Origin: DAOTWP01 sp034435675
GTDB taxonomy: Bacteria; Chloroflexota; Anaerolineae; Aggregatilineales; Phototrophicaceae
Length of the DNA: 5,261 bases
Direction of reading: 5' to 3'
Assembly (NCBI GenBank): GCA_034435675.1
Contig: DAOTWP010000015.1
Location: 1-5,261 of the forward strand
Below are positions 1-5,261 of this stretch, piece after piece (the first letter of the stretch is position 1; each line of letters begins with the position of its first letter). Both the position numbers and the translations under genes were made by a program. Under the pieces are notes generated by a model that saw only the letters and a list, made by a program, of their open reading frames with translations, had not been told where the DNA came from and searched no databases.

Positions 1-1
1 C

Positions 2-250
2 CTGCCGCGTGAGGCGCTGCCCACCGCGCTGGCAGAGGTGCGCCGGGTGCTGCGCGGGGGCGGTGTGTTTTATGCCGCGCTCAAGGCGGGCAGCGGCACC
101 GACAGCAACGACACCTTTGGCGAACGGTTTTTCACACTCTACCAGCCGCCCGAACTGGTGCTGCTGCTGGACGCGGCGGGCTTCAGCCTGCGTGAGCTGT
201 GGCTGGAAACCGCCGGGACAGTGACATGGATTAACACGCTGGCGGTGTGA
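2..250 (+). CDS. Class I SAM-dependent methyltransferase, C-terminal fragment (5' end outside window)
   Basis: Reading frame 2 is open from the window edge to TGA at 248-250, giving the last 82 residues of a protein whose start lies upstream. The fragment begins LPREALPTALAEVRRVLRGGG, a helix followed by the basic L-R/K-G-G-G turn that precedes a late core strand of Rossmann-fold class I methyltransferases. It continues with a strand (VFYAALKAG) and a variable loop. Then comes ERFFTLYQPPELVLLLDAAGFSLRELWLE, the usual Y-x-x-P-E-L helix, AAGF turn and final strand pair, and it closes with WINTLAV. This pattern matches the C-terminus of methyltransferase type 11/25-like proteins. The SAM-binding GxGxG motif would be upstream, so neither substrate nor gene name can be given. 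It is convergent with the SGNH gene at 369-1586. Family assignment is fairly sure; function is unknown. Confidence 0.8.
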   Translation: MPREALPTALAEVRRVLRGGGVFYAALKAGSGTDSNDTFGERFFTLYQPPELVLLLDAAGFSLRELWLETAGTVTWINTLAV

Positions 251-337
251 GGCTGCGGCAAAAGTAGGGGCAAGTGCAAAGGAGAAAGGTTAAAGCAGAA
301 CGCAGGCGCAGGACGGGTCATGGGCGGATGTACAGCG

Positions 338-350
338 GCGCGGGGCGCGC
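338..350. terminator. Short GC hairpin between convergent genes, weak terminator candidate
   Basis: GCGCG (338-342) and CGCGC (346-350) are perfectly complementary around a GGG loop. They lie in the 118-base gap between the ends of the methyltransferase and SGNH genes, where a bidirectional terminator would be expected. The stem is only five pairs and no T-run follows on either strand, so an intrinsic terminator is not demonstrated. In such GC-rich sequence a hairpin of this size can arise by chance. Confidence 0.2.
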
Positions 351-368
351 GTCCTTGCCGTGCCCGCA

Positions 369-1586
369 TCACTCACACCCCCCCTGCCCCACAGCCTGCG
401 CGATGACCTGCGCGGCGAAGTCGTGCCCCGCCTGGTTCCAGTGGCTGTCATAGGGGTAATACAGCAGTTCGCCGCGCCCCACCGCCTCGGCAAACGCCGG
501 TGTCAGGTCAATCAGCCGCCAGCGCGGGCGCGCGCTGACCAGGGCGGCAACCGCGTCACGCTGTTCGCCCAGCCGCGCCACCACCGCCGCGTGGTCATCT
601 GCCGGGCGCGGCGCCGGGCGCAGTTGCAGCCGCCGCTGCTCATCCAGCAGCATCTCCTCAGCGATGCCCAGCATCCACTGCGGATCGACCAGATAGGGGT
701 AATACAACTGTTCTTTGGTCGGCACGAAGATCAGCCCCAGGCACGTCTGCGGCGGCAGACTCGCCGCGATGCTGTCCAGCGTCTCGCCGACGATTTCCAG
801 GGTGCGGCTGGCAAGGAAGCCTTGCGGGGGGGCAAGCTGCCACCACAGGTAGCGCGGCAGCAGCACCAGCTCGTAATAATTCGCGCCGATAATCACCGGC
901 ATGGGGAAGTCATAATGCACAGCCGGGTCGGCGGCGGCAAGGTCATCTGCCACGTTCTCCGCCGCACGCTCGACCAGATGCGGCAGCAGGTAAAACGGCG
1001 AACGCTCCATGCTGGCGGCGCTGTGGTTCGCCTCGCTCAGGTCGTTGCCGCTGAAATAGGCGTACAGCACCCAGCGGCGCGGCTCCTGCGGGGCAAATTC
1101 CGCTGCGGCGCGCTCAATCTCCAGCGGACCATAGCCGCGATAGCCGTAATTGCGCACGGGCACGCCGGTGAGTTCTGCCAGCCGGTCCACCCAGGGCAGC
1201 GCCACGTTCATGCCCTCGGTGAACGAATCGCCAAATGCCGCAATCGGATAGGCAACCGCCTCCACAGCGGGCAGCCGCCAGCCGTCGGCATCCCACGCCA
1301 GCGTAAAGCGCGCCAGCACGGCGTCATCCACCGGGGGGCGCACCCGCCCCGGCAGCCACGCGAAGGTATCGCCGTCGGTGTGGTGATATTCCACCTCGAC
1401 ACTGGTGCCCGCGCGGCGGCGGTCATAGCGCGCTTCGGTCAGTTCTTCGGGGATCAGACCCGGAAAGAGCAGAAACAGCGCGGTCAGCAGCACCAGCGCC
1501 AGCCCGACGCCAAACAGCAGCAGCAGCAGGCGCACATGCAGCGGCGGGGCAGCAGGGGGTTGGGGCGGGGCGGACGTGTCGGTCAT
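369..1586 (-). CDS. Membrane-anchored SGNH/GDSL hydrolase-like protein (possible glycan esterase or O-acyltransferase)
   Basis: A complete 405-residue protein. Residues 1-16 form a short Pro/Ala-rich N-terminus, residues 17-42 one very hydrophobic membrane segment (HVRLLLLLFGVGLALVLL...), and the rest is probably exported. The SGNH blocks appear in canonical order. Block I is GDSFTEG at 119-125 with the nucleophile candidate S121. Block II is the NYGYRGYGP stretch near 146-154. Block III is SGND at 179-182, and block V is DSHWNQAGH at 380-388 with D380 and H382 as the Asp/His pair. A VPTKE motif at 288-292 is shared with the gene at 4325. All catalytic residues seem present. Related proteins act as esterases or as O-acetyltransferases on exopolysaccharide or cell-wall glycans; the substrate here is unknown. 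The ATG at 1584-1586 is chosen because it directly precedes the signal-anchor; the AAAGAG 10 bases upstream is only a weak ribosome-binding site. It lies downstream of mutS2 in the same direction, but a 169-base gap with its own -10 box suggests separate transcription. Confidence 0.85.
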   Translation of the reverse strand: MTDTSAPPQPPAAPPLHVRLLLLLFGVGLALVLLTALFLLFPGLIPEELTEARYDRRRAGTSVEVEYHHTDGDTFAWLPGRVRPPVDDAVLARFTLAWDADGWRLPAVEAVAYPIAAFGDSFTEGMNVALPWVDRLAELTGVPVRNYGYRGYGPLEIERAAAEFAPQEPRRWVLYAYFSGNDLSEANHSAASMERSPFYLLPHLVERAAENVADDLAAADPAVHYDFPMPVIIGANYYELVLLPRYLWWQLAPPQGFLASRTLEIVGETLDSIAASLPPQTCLGLIFVPTKEQLYYPYLVDPQWMLGIAEEMLLDEQRRLQLRPAPRPADDHAAVVARLGEQRDAVAALVSARPRWRLIDLTPAFAEAVGRGELLYYPYDSHWNQAGHDFAAQVIAQAVGQGGCE

Positions 1587-1631
1587 GGGCAGACATCTCT
1601 TTGCGACTGGCTGGTGGCGAGTGGATAGGCT

Positions 1632-1648
1632 GATGCTAGGGCAGCATC
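1632..1648. repeat. Small inverted repeat in the leader of the SGNH gene
   Basis: GATGCT (1632-1637) and AGCATC (1643-1648) are perfect inverted repeats separated by AGGGC. If the -10 box at 1667-1672 is used, this stem would form in the 5' leader of the SGNH mRNA, about 45 bases before the start codon. There is no T-run to make it a terminator, and it does not reach the ribosome-binding region. It may be a minor mRNA structure or chance. Confidence 0.3.
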
Positions 1649-1666
1649 CAAAACTCTGTGGATGAG

Positions 1667-1672
1667 ATTATA
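1667..1672 (-). promoter_or_regulatory. Consensus -10 box, candidate promoter of the SGNH gene at 369-1586
   Basis: On the - strand this reads TATAAT, an exact match to the sigma-70 -10 hexamer, in a relatively AT-rich stretch of a GC-rich region. At the expected 17-base spacing the -35 position (1690-1695) reads CTGTGG, a poor match to TTGACA, so an activator or tolerant spacing would be needed. Initiation about seven bases downstream would give a leader of roughly 75 bases. A short direct repeat, CGCTCA at 1700-1705 and 1708-1713, lies just upstream of the -35 position. Confidence 0.4.
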
Positions 1673-1755
1673 CATCCGTTCAGGAATCGCCACAGCAGGC
1701 GCTCACACGCTCATTCTGCTTTCTCCCTGCCCCTTCACCTCCGCTGCGACAGCGC

Positions 1756-4167
1756 CTACGACAGCGGCACCATGTGGATAATCGTCACGCCGCTGCCGCC
1801 TTCCGCGCCGGATGCCTGCGTCACCTTGCTGATCAGCGGATGCGTTTCGATGTGGTCATGTACCGCCTTGCGCAGCGCGCCGGTGCCCTTACCGTGAATG
1901 ATGCGCGCAAACGGCAGCCCGGAGGTATACGCCGCGTCCACGTAATCGTCCAGCAGTTGAATCGCATCTTCGACCCGCTGCCCGCGCAAATCCAGTTCCA
2001 GCCCCGGCGACTTGCCGCGCTGGTAGACCGGCTCCGGCGAGGCGTCGTATTCGCGGCGATGCCCGCGCCGCTGCGCCCGTTTTTCACTTTTTGTACGCTG
2101 GCGCAGTTCGTTCAGCCCGGCGCGTACGCGCAGCGACCCGACCTGCACCACTGCCTCGCTGCCGCTCAGTTCGCTGATGATGCCCTCGGCGTTGAGTGTT
2201 TCCAGCCACACCGTATCGCCCAGGCGCGGCGTCCAGTCCATCTGCTCCGGCAGTTCGGTCGCGTTCTCGATAGGCGCATGCACGGACGAGTCGAGCCGGT
2301 TAGCCGCTTCCTGCACCCCGCGCAGCCCTTCCAACGGCATGCCCGCTGTGCGCAGATCGTTGCGCAGCCGCTTGATCTCGCGGCGCAGCTCTTCCAGTTC
2401 GACTTCGGCATTGCGCCGTGCCGCGTTGATAATGTCGCGGCGTTCGTCCTCGATTTTGTCCAGCCGCGCCTGCAATTCGGCGCGCATCGTGTCCAGTTCC
2501 TGCTGCAAGTAATCCACTTCTTCGTGCTTCAGGCGAATGTCTTCGCGCGTGCGGTGAATTTCATCCAGCAGGTCATCGGCGATCAGGTCTTCGGTGGCGA
2601 CCATATTACGCGCCGCCGCGATAATCGCCGGAGACAGCCCCAGCCGTTCGGCAATCGCCAGCGCGTTGCTGCGCCCCGGCAGCCCGATAATCAGGCGGTA
2701 GGTTGGGCGCAGGGTGCGCAGGTCAAATTCCACGCTGGCATTGCGCACGCCGGGCGTTTCCACGGCATAGATTTTGAGTTCGGGGTGATGCGTGGTGACA
2801 ATCGTCGTCGCGCGGCGGTCGCGCAGGGTGGTCAGGATTGCGCGGGCGAGCGCGCTGCCTTCTGCCGGGTCGGTGCCCGCGCCCACTTCGTCCAGCAGCA
2901 CCAGCGAACGCGCATCGCAGTCCTGCAAAATGTTGATCGTGTTGGTCATGTGCGCGCTGAATGTGCTCAGCGACTGCTCGATGCTCTGCTCGTCGCCAAT
3001 GTCGGCATACACACCGTCAAAGACGCTCAGCTTCGCCTCTTCCACCGGCAGATGCAGCCCGCACTGCGCCATCAGCGTCAGCAGCCCGACGGTCTTGAGC
3101 GCCACCGTCTTGCCGCCCGTGTTCGGTCCGGTGATGACCAGTACCCAGGTATCGAGGTCGAACTCGACATCAATCGGCACGACATTGCCGCTGAGCAGTG
3201 GGTGACGCGCCGCTTTCAGGAACAGCGTGCTGCCAGGGTGGCTGGCACTGCCATCCTTGTTGAGCGCTGACGGGCGAAACGGGACGAGCGCCGGCTCAAC
3301 GGCGTTGGTTTCGTCGGCAAAACGCGCCTTGGCAAAGACCAGATCAAGATATGCCAGCACTTCCACTGTGCGCACAATCCGTTCGGACTCTGCGCCCACC
3401 TGTGCCGACAGCGCCAGCAGAATGCGCCGGATTTCCTTTTCTTCCTCAAGCTGCAATTCGCGCCACTGGTTGTTCAGATCAACCGTTTCCAGCGGTTCAA
3501 TAAACAGTGTCGCGCCGCTGCCGGACGAATCATGCACAATGCCGCGAATCTTGCCTTTGTACTCTGCCTTGAGCGGGATGACATAGCGCCCGTTGCGCAT
3601 CGTGATCAGCGCTTCTTGCAGCAGGATCGCGTTATCGCGGGAATTGATGATGCGCTGGAGTTTGGTTTGCAGGCGGTCAAAGGCGATTTTCATATCGCGG
3701 CGGATGACGGCGAGCCGGGCGCTGGCGGAGTCCTTGACCTCGCCGTTGTCGTCAATCGCGCGTTCAATCTCGTCCTGCACCTGCTGGCATTCCTCCACCT
3801 CGTTGGCGAGATCCGCCAGCAGCGGGTACTGCCCCTTCATGCGCCCCAGCGTGCGCTTGAGCGTCGTGCCGCGCCGCAGTGTATAGCGCACGTCCAGCAG
3901 CGTTTGCGCCTCGAGCTGTACGCCGCGTGTGGCGCTCAGCGCCGCGTCACGCACATCACGCGCCCCGCCCATGCTGATACTGCTGCGCTCGGCAAACAGC
4001 TTGCGCGCCTCGCCCACTTCTTTCTGCCATGCGCGCGCCTCCTCAAGGTCGGTGCTGGGGCGCAGTTCGCGTGCCAGCTCCGCGCTGGCAGAAAACGCGG
4101 TGTATTTCGCCAGCCGGTCTAAGATTTTGTTCAGTTCAAGCAGTTCTGCCGATTTTTCTGTCATCAT
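1756..4167 (-). CDS. mutS2: Endonuclease MutS2 (MutS-family ATPase with Smr domain; also known as RqcU)
   Basis: A complete 803-residue protein, normal length for MutS2. It lacks the N-terminal mismatch-recognition and connector domains of MutS and opens directly into the helical core/lever/clamp region (about 10-300). The ABC-type ATPase follows: Walker A GPNTGGKT at 347-354, the signature-loop segment SLSTFSAHM at 399-407, Walker B SLVLLDEVGAGTDP at 421-434 with catalytic E427, and the H-loop TTHH at 458-461. A charged coiled coil spans about 530-605, a KOW-like beta segment about 646-688, then a basic linker (690-720). The Smr domain (723-800) has LDLRG at 725-729 and HGKGTGALR at 758-766. 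All key residues look intact. In other bacteria MutS2 suppresses recombination, has Smr nuclease activity, and in Bacillus binds and splits collided ribosomes; which role dominates here is not visible. Start: two adjacent ATGs (4165-4167 and 4162-4164), no strong Shine-Dalgarno. A promoter lies upstream at 4262-4290. Confidence 0.97.
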   Translation of the reverse strand: MMTEKSAELLELNKILDRLAKYTAFSASAELARELRPSTDLEEARAWQKEVGEARKLFAERSSISMGGARDVRDAALSATRGVQLEAQTLLDVRYTLRRGTTLKRTLGRMKGQYPLLADLANEVEECQQVQDEIERAIDDNGEVKDSASARLAVIRRDMKIAFDRLQTKLQRIINSRDNAILLQEALITMRNGRYVIPLKAEYKGKIRGIVHDSSGSGATLFIEPLETVDLNNQWRELQLEEEKEIRRILLALSAQVGAESERIVRTVEVLAYLDLVFAKARFADETNAVEPALVPFRPSALNKDGSASHPGSTLFLKAARHPLLSGNVVPIDVEFDLDTWVLVITGPNTGGKTVALKTVGLLTLMAQCGLHLPVEEAKLSVFDGVYADIGDEQSIEQSLSTFSAHMTNTINILQDCDARSLVLLDEVGAGTDPAEGSALARAILTTLRDRRATTIVTTHHPELKIYAVETPGVRNASVEFDLRTLRPTYRLIIGLPGRSNALAIAERLGLSPAIIAAARNMVATEDLIADDLLDEIHRTREDIRLKHEEVDYLQQELDTMRAELQARLDKIEDERRDIINAARRNAEVELEELRREIKRLRNDLRTAGMPLEGLRGVQEAANRLDSSVHAPIENATELPEQMDWTPRLGDTVWLETLNAEGIISELSGSEAVVQVGSLRVRAGLNELRQRTKSEKRAQRRGHRREYDASPEPVYQRGKSPGLELDLRGQRVEDAIQLLDDYVDAAYTSGLPFARIIHGKGTGALRKAVHDHIETHPLISKVTQASGAEGGSGVTIIHMVPLS

Positions 4168-4208
4168 GGGTACGAGTCTTTGCGCAGACCGGAATGGTTA
4201 TCAGACGG

Positions 4209-4226
4209 TGTTGTGATTGCACAACA
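4209..4226. promoter_or_regulatory. 18-base palindrome in the divergent intergenic region, candidate operator
   Basis: TGTTGTG (4209-4215) and CACAACA (4220-4226) are perfect inverted repeats around ATTG. The element lies between the divergent mutS2 and SGNH genes, about 42 bases from the mutS2 start codon and inside its predicted mRNA leader, and about 40 bases upstream of the -10-like box facing the SGNH gene. Size and symmetry suit binding by a dimeric helix-turn-helix repressor (TetR, LacI or CRP/FNR-like), or a small RNA hairpin in the mutS2 leader. No regulator gene is in the window, so the factor cannot be named. Confidence 0.4.
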
Positions 4227-4261
4227 GGCGGAAGCTTTACCCTACCTGACGCACGCCTGCG

Positions 4262-4290
4262 AGTATAGTAGAGCGAAGAAGCAAAGTCAA
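4262..4290 (-). promoter_or_regulatory. Sigma-70-type promoter of mutS2
   Basis: On the - strand, TTGACT (4285-4290, five of six matches to the -35 consensus) and TATACT (4262-4267, five of six to the -10 consensus) are separated by exactly 17 bases. This is the best promoter-like element in the window. Initiation would fall near 4255, giving a mutS2 leader of about 88 bases that includes the palindrome at 4209-4226. Such a match in a GC-rich genome, in the right place and direction, makes this fairly convincing. Confidence 0.65.
4264..4269 (+). promoter_or_regulatory. -10-like box facing the SGNH gene at 4325, overlapping the mutS2 -10 box
   Basis: TATAGT on the + strand matches five of six bases of the -10 consensus and would give a leader of about 49 bases before the ATG at 4325. 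At 17-base spacing the -35 position (4241-4246) reads CCTACC, which is poor. The hexamer overlaps the mutS2 -10 box on the other strand (4262-4267), so the two directions could not be opened independently if both are real. Confidence 0.35.
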
Positions 4291-4312
4291 TGCAGAGGTT
4301 ACGAGGGGTCAG

Positions 4313-4317
4313 AAAGG
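4313..4317 (+). promoter_or_regulatory. Ribosome-binding site setting the start of the second SGNH gene
   Basis: AAAGG lies seven bases before the ATG at 4325-4327 and is the clearest correctly spaced Shine-Dalgarno in the window. It supports this start over internal ATG codons. Confidence 0.6.
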
Positions 4318-4324
4318 TTAAGCC

Positions 4325-5261
4325 ATGACCAATGCAAAGCTGGCGTTTGGCAGCGTCATCCTGTGCGGCATCGCGGCGGCGCTGGGGGCGCTGCTGTGGC
4401 TGCGCTACCCGCTGACCAAGTACCTGGGTATGGGCGGGCTGCTGCTGGCGCTGCTGCTGGTGACGGTGCTGGCGCGCAAACGGCTGCTGCTGAGAGCGGG
4501 AGGATTATGCGGCATAATCATCTTACTGGAAATCGCGCTCCTTTTCTCGCAAGATCTGCGAGCTTTACCTTACGGGATGCTCGGTTTTTTGGATGCACGG
4601 TTCAGCCAGCCACCGTTGTTTACGCGCGTCATGCCGAATGCTCCCGGCTACGACGCGCGCGGATGGCGCAATGCGCAGGCGCTGGATAGGGCGAATATCG
4701 TCGTCTTTGGCGACAGCCAGACCTGGGGGCAAAATGCCCTGATCGCCGAAAGCTGGACAGCACAGCTCGGTACGCTTAGCGGGCAGACTGTTTACAACAT
4801 GGCACTGCCGGGTTATGGCATGGCGGAATATGCGCTGCTGCTGCCGGATGCGCTGGCGCTGCATCCCCACACCGTGCTGATCGGGCTGTATCTGGGCAAT
4901 GACCTTGCCGACACCTATGCCGCCGTGTACAGCCGCGGCGCATACCCGGAACTGCGCAGCGGCGAGACCAGCTTTGATGTGGATGCCGCGCCGTGGGAGA
5001 TTGACGCCGTGCCTGTGAACGGCATGGGTGTGCCGGACACGTTAGTCGCACCGGGCTATCGCCTTAACGCGCTTGATGTGAACCGACCCTATGTTGCCGA
5101 AGGGCTGCGCCTGACCACCGTGCTGCTGCAAGCGACCGCCGATGCGTGTGCCGCTGCCGGTGTGCGCTGCGTGGTGGTGCTCATCCCGACGAAAGAGACG
5201 GTCTACAACCTGCCGCTGGCGGGCGACTACACGACGCTGCTGGCAAATGAGGCACAGGTCA
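4325..5261 (+). CDS. Membrane-bound SGNH/GDSL hydrolase-like protein, 3' end outside window
   Basis: Frame 2 is open from ATG 4325 to the window edge (312 codons). Three hydrophobic segments lie at about residues 6-26, 35-51 and 58-75, with basic residues (RKR near 51-53) between the second and third. The SGNH domain follows: block I FGDSQTWG at 128-135 with nucleophile candidate S131, block II around N158 and LPGYG 161-165, and block III GND at 191-193. A LIPTKE motif at 286-291 parallels VPTKE in the protein at 369-1586. The block I to III distance is 62 residues here against 61 there, so the two are likely members of one family. The block V Asp/His motif should lie about 90 residues further on, beyond the window, so catalytic completeness cannot be judged. 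A role in esterifying or de-esterifying a surface glycan is inferred from the family only. It is divergent from mutS2 across a 157-base promoter region. Codons 57-100 use rarer, more AT-rich triplets than their surroundings. Confidence 0.82.
   Translation, partial: MTNAKLAFGSVILCGIAAALGALLWLRYPLTKYLGMGGLLLALLLVTVLARKRLLLRAGGLCGIIILLEIALLFSQDLRALPYGMLGFLDARFSQPPLFTRVMPNAPGYDARGWRNAQALDRANIVVFGDSQTWGQNALIAESWTAQLGTLSGQTVYNMALPGYGMAEYALLLPDALALHPHTVLIGLYLGNDLADTYAAVYSRGAYPELRSGETSFDVDAAPWEIDAVPVNGMGVPDTLVAPGYRLNALDVNRPYVAEGLRLTTVLLQATADACAAAGVRCVVVLIPTKETVYNLPLAGDYTTLLANEAQV
4503..4519. repeat. 17-base perfect palindrome inside the second SGNH gene
   Basis: GATTATGC (4503-4510) and GCATAATC (4512-4519) are perfect inverted repeats around a single G. 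The element sits within codons 60-65 of the SGNH gene, at the start of its third membrane segment, in a locally AT-rich patch. It resembles a dimer-binding operator in form but is about 180 bases inside the coding region. It may be chance. Confidence 0.4.

Noticed and set aside
1517..1531. CAG repeat run near the start of the SGNH gene
   Set aside because: It encodes consecutive leucines of the membrane segment and needs no further explanation.
360..1628. Long + strand open frame (422 codons) opposite the SGNH gene
   Set aside because: It is rich in Gln, Arg and His with no recognisable domain, typical of an antisense shadow of a GC-rich gene; the - strand frame carries the full set of SGNH motifs and a signal-anchor.
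1741..1767. Inverted repeats CCGCTG/CAGCGG and CGCTG/CAGCG around the mutS2 stop codon, considered as a terminator
   Set aside because: The stems are short and no T-run follows on the - strand; repeated GACAGCG units make alternative pairings likely by chance.
1658..1897. Small + strand frame of 79 codons across the mutS2-SGNH gap
   Set aside because: It runs antisense into the mutS2 Smr domain, has no ribosome-binding site and no recognisable features.
1774..3270. Long + strand open frame (498 codons) opposite mutS2
   Set aside because: Its translation is low-complexity and Arg/Gln-rich, while the opposite strand encodes an intact MutS2 with all motifs.
4180..4689. + strand frame of 169 codons overlapping the second SGNH gene, including a GGGAGG-TT-ATG start at 4507
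   Set aside because: The Shine-Dalgarno-like spacing is attractive, but the frame has no domain-like content and ends at 4689, whereas frame 2 gives three membrane segments and the SGNH blocks without a stop.

Overview
This is a GC-rich bacterial chromosomal window (about 60% GC by eye, with strong G/C preference at third codon positions). It holds ordinary, tightly packed protein genes and shows no sign of phage, transposon, CRISPR array, tRNA or rRNA. The MutS2 protein, the two membrane-anchored SGNH-type proteins and the codon style would fit a Chloroflexota (Anaerolineae-like) genome. That placement is only an impression from sequence style and needs a similarity search.

Layout from left to right: (1) the 3' end of a class I SAM-dependent methyltransferase gene on the + strand (2-250). 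(2) A 118-base convergent gap with one short GC hairpin and an orphan Shine-Dalgarno-like sequence. (3) A complete 405-residue membrane-anchored SGNH/GDSL hydrolase-like gene on the - strand (369-1586). (4) A 169-base gap with a consensus-like -10 box for that gene. (5) A complete 803-residue mutS2 gene on the - strand (1756-4167). (6) A 157-base divergent intergenic region holding a good sigma-70-type promoter for mutS2, an overlapping -10-like box facing the other way, and an 18-base palindrome. (7) A second SGNH-type gene on the + strand (4325 to the window end), incomplete at its 3' end, with three predicted N-terminal membrane segments.

Functionally, mutS2 is the only gene with a well-known role. 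It encodes an ABC-type ATPase of the MutS superfamily with a C-terminal KOW-like segment and Smr domain, linked in other bacteria to anti-recombination and to rescue of collided ribosomes. The two flanking SGNH proteins share block I (GDS), block III (GND) and a PTKE motif with similar spacing, so they look like members of one family, probably acting on cell-surface glycans as esterases or O-acyltransferases. Whether they work together is not shown by the sequence. No acyl-donor membrane partner (MBOAT) lies in the window.

I do not see a convincing undescribed system. The items most worth a second look are the SGNH pair bracketing mutS2, the palindrome and overlapping -10 boxes in the divergent region, and a 17-base perfect palindrome inside the second SGNH gene.
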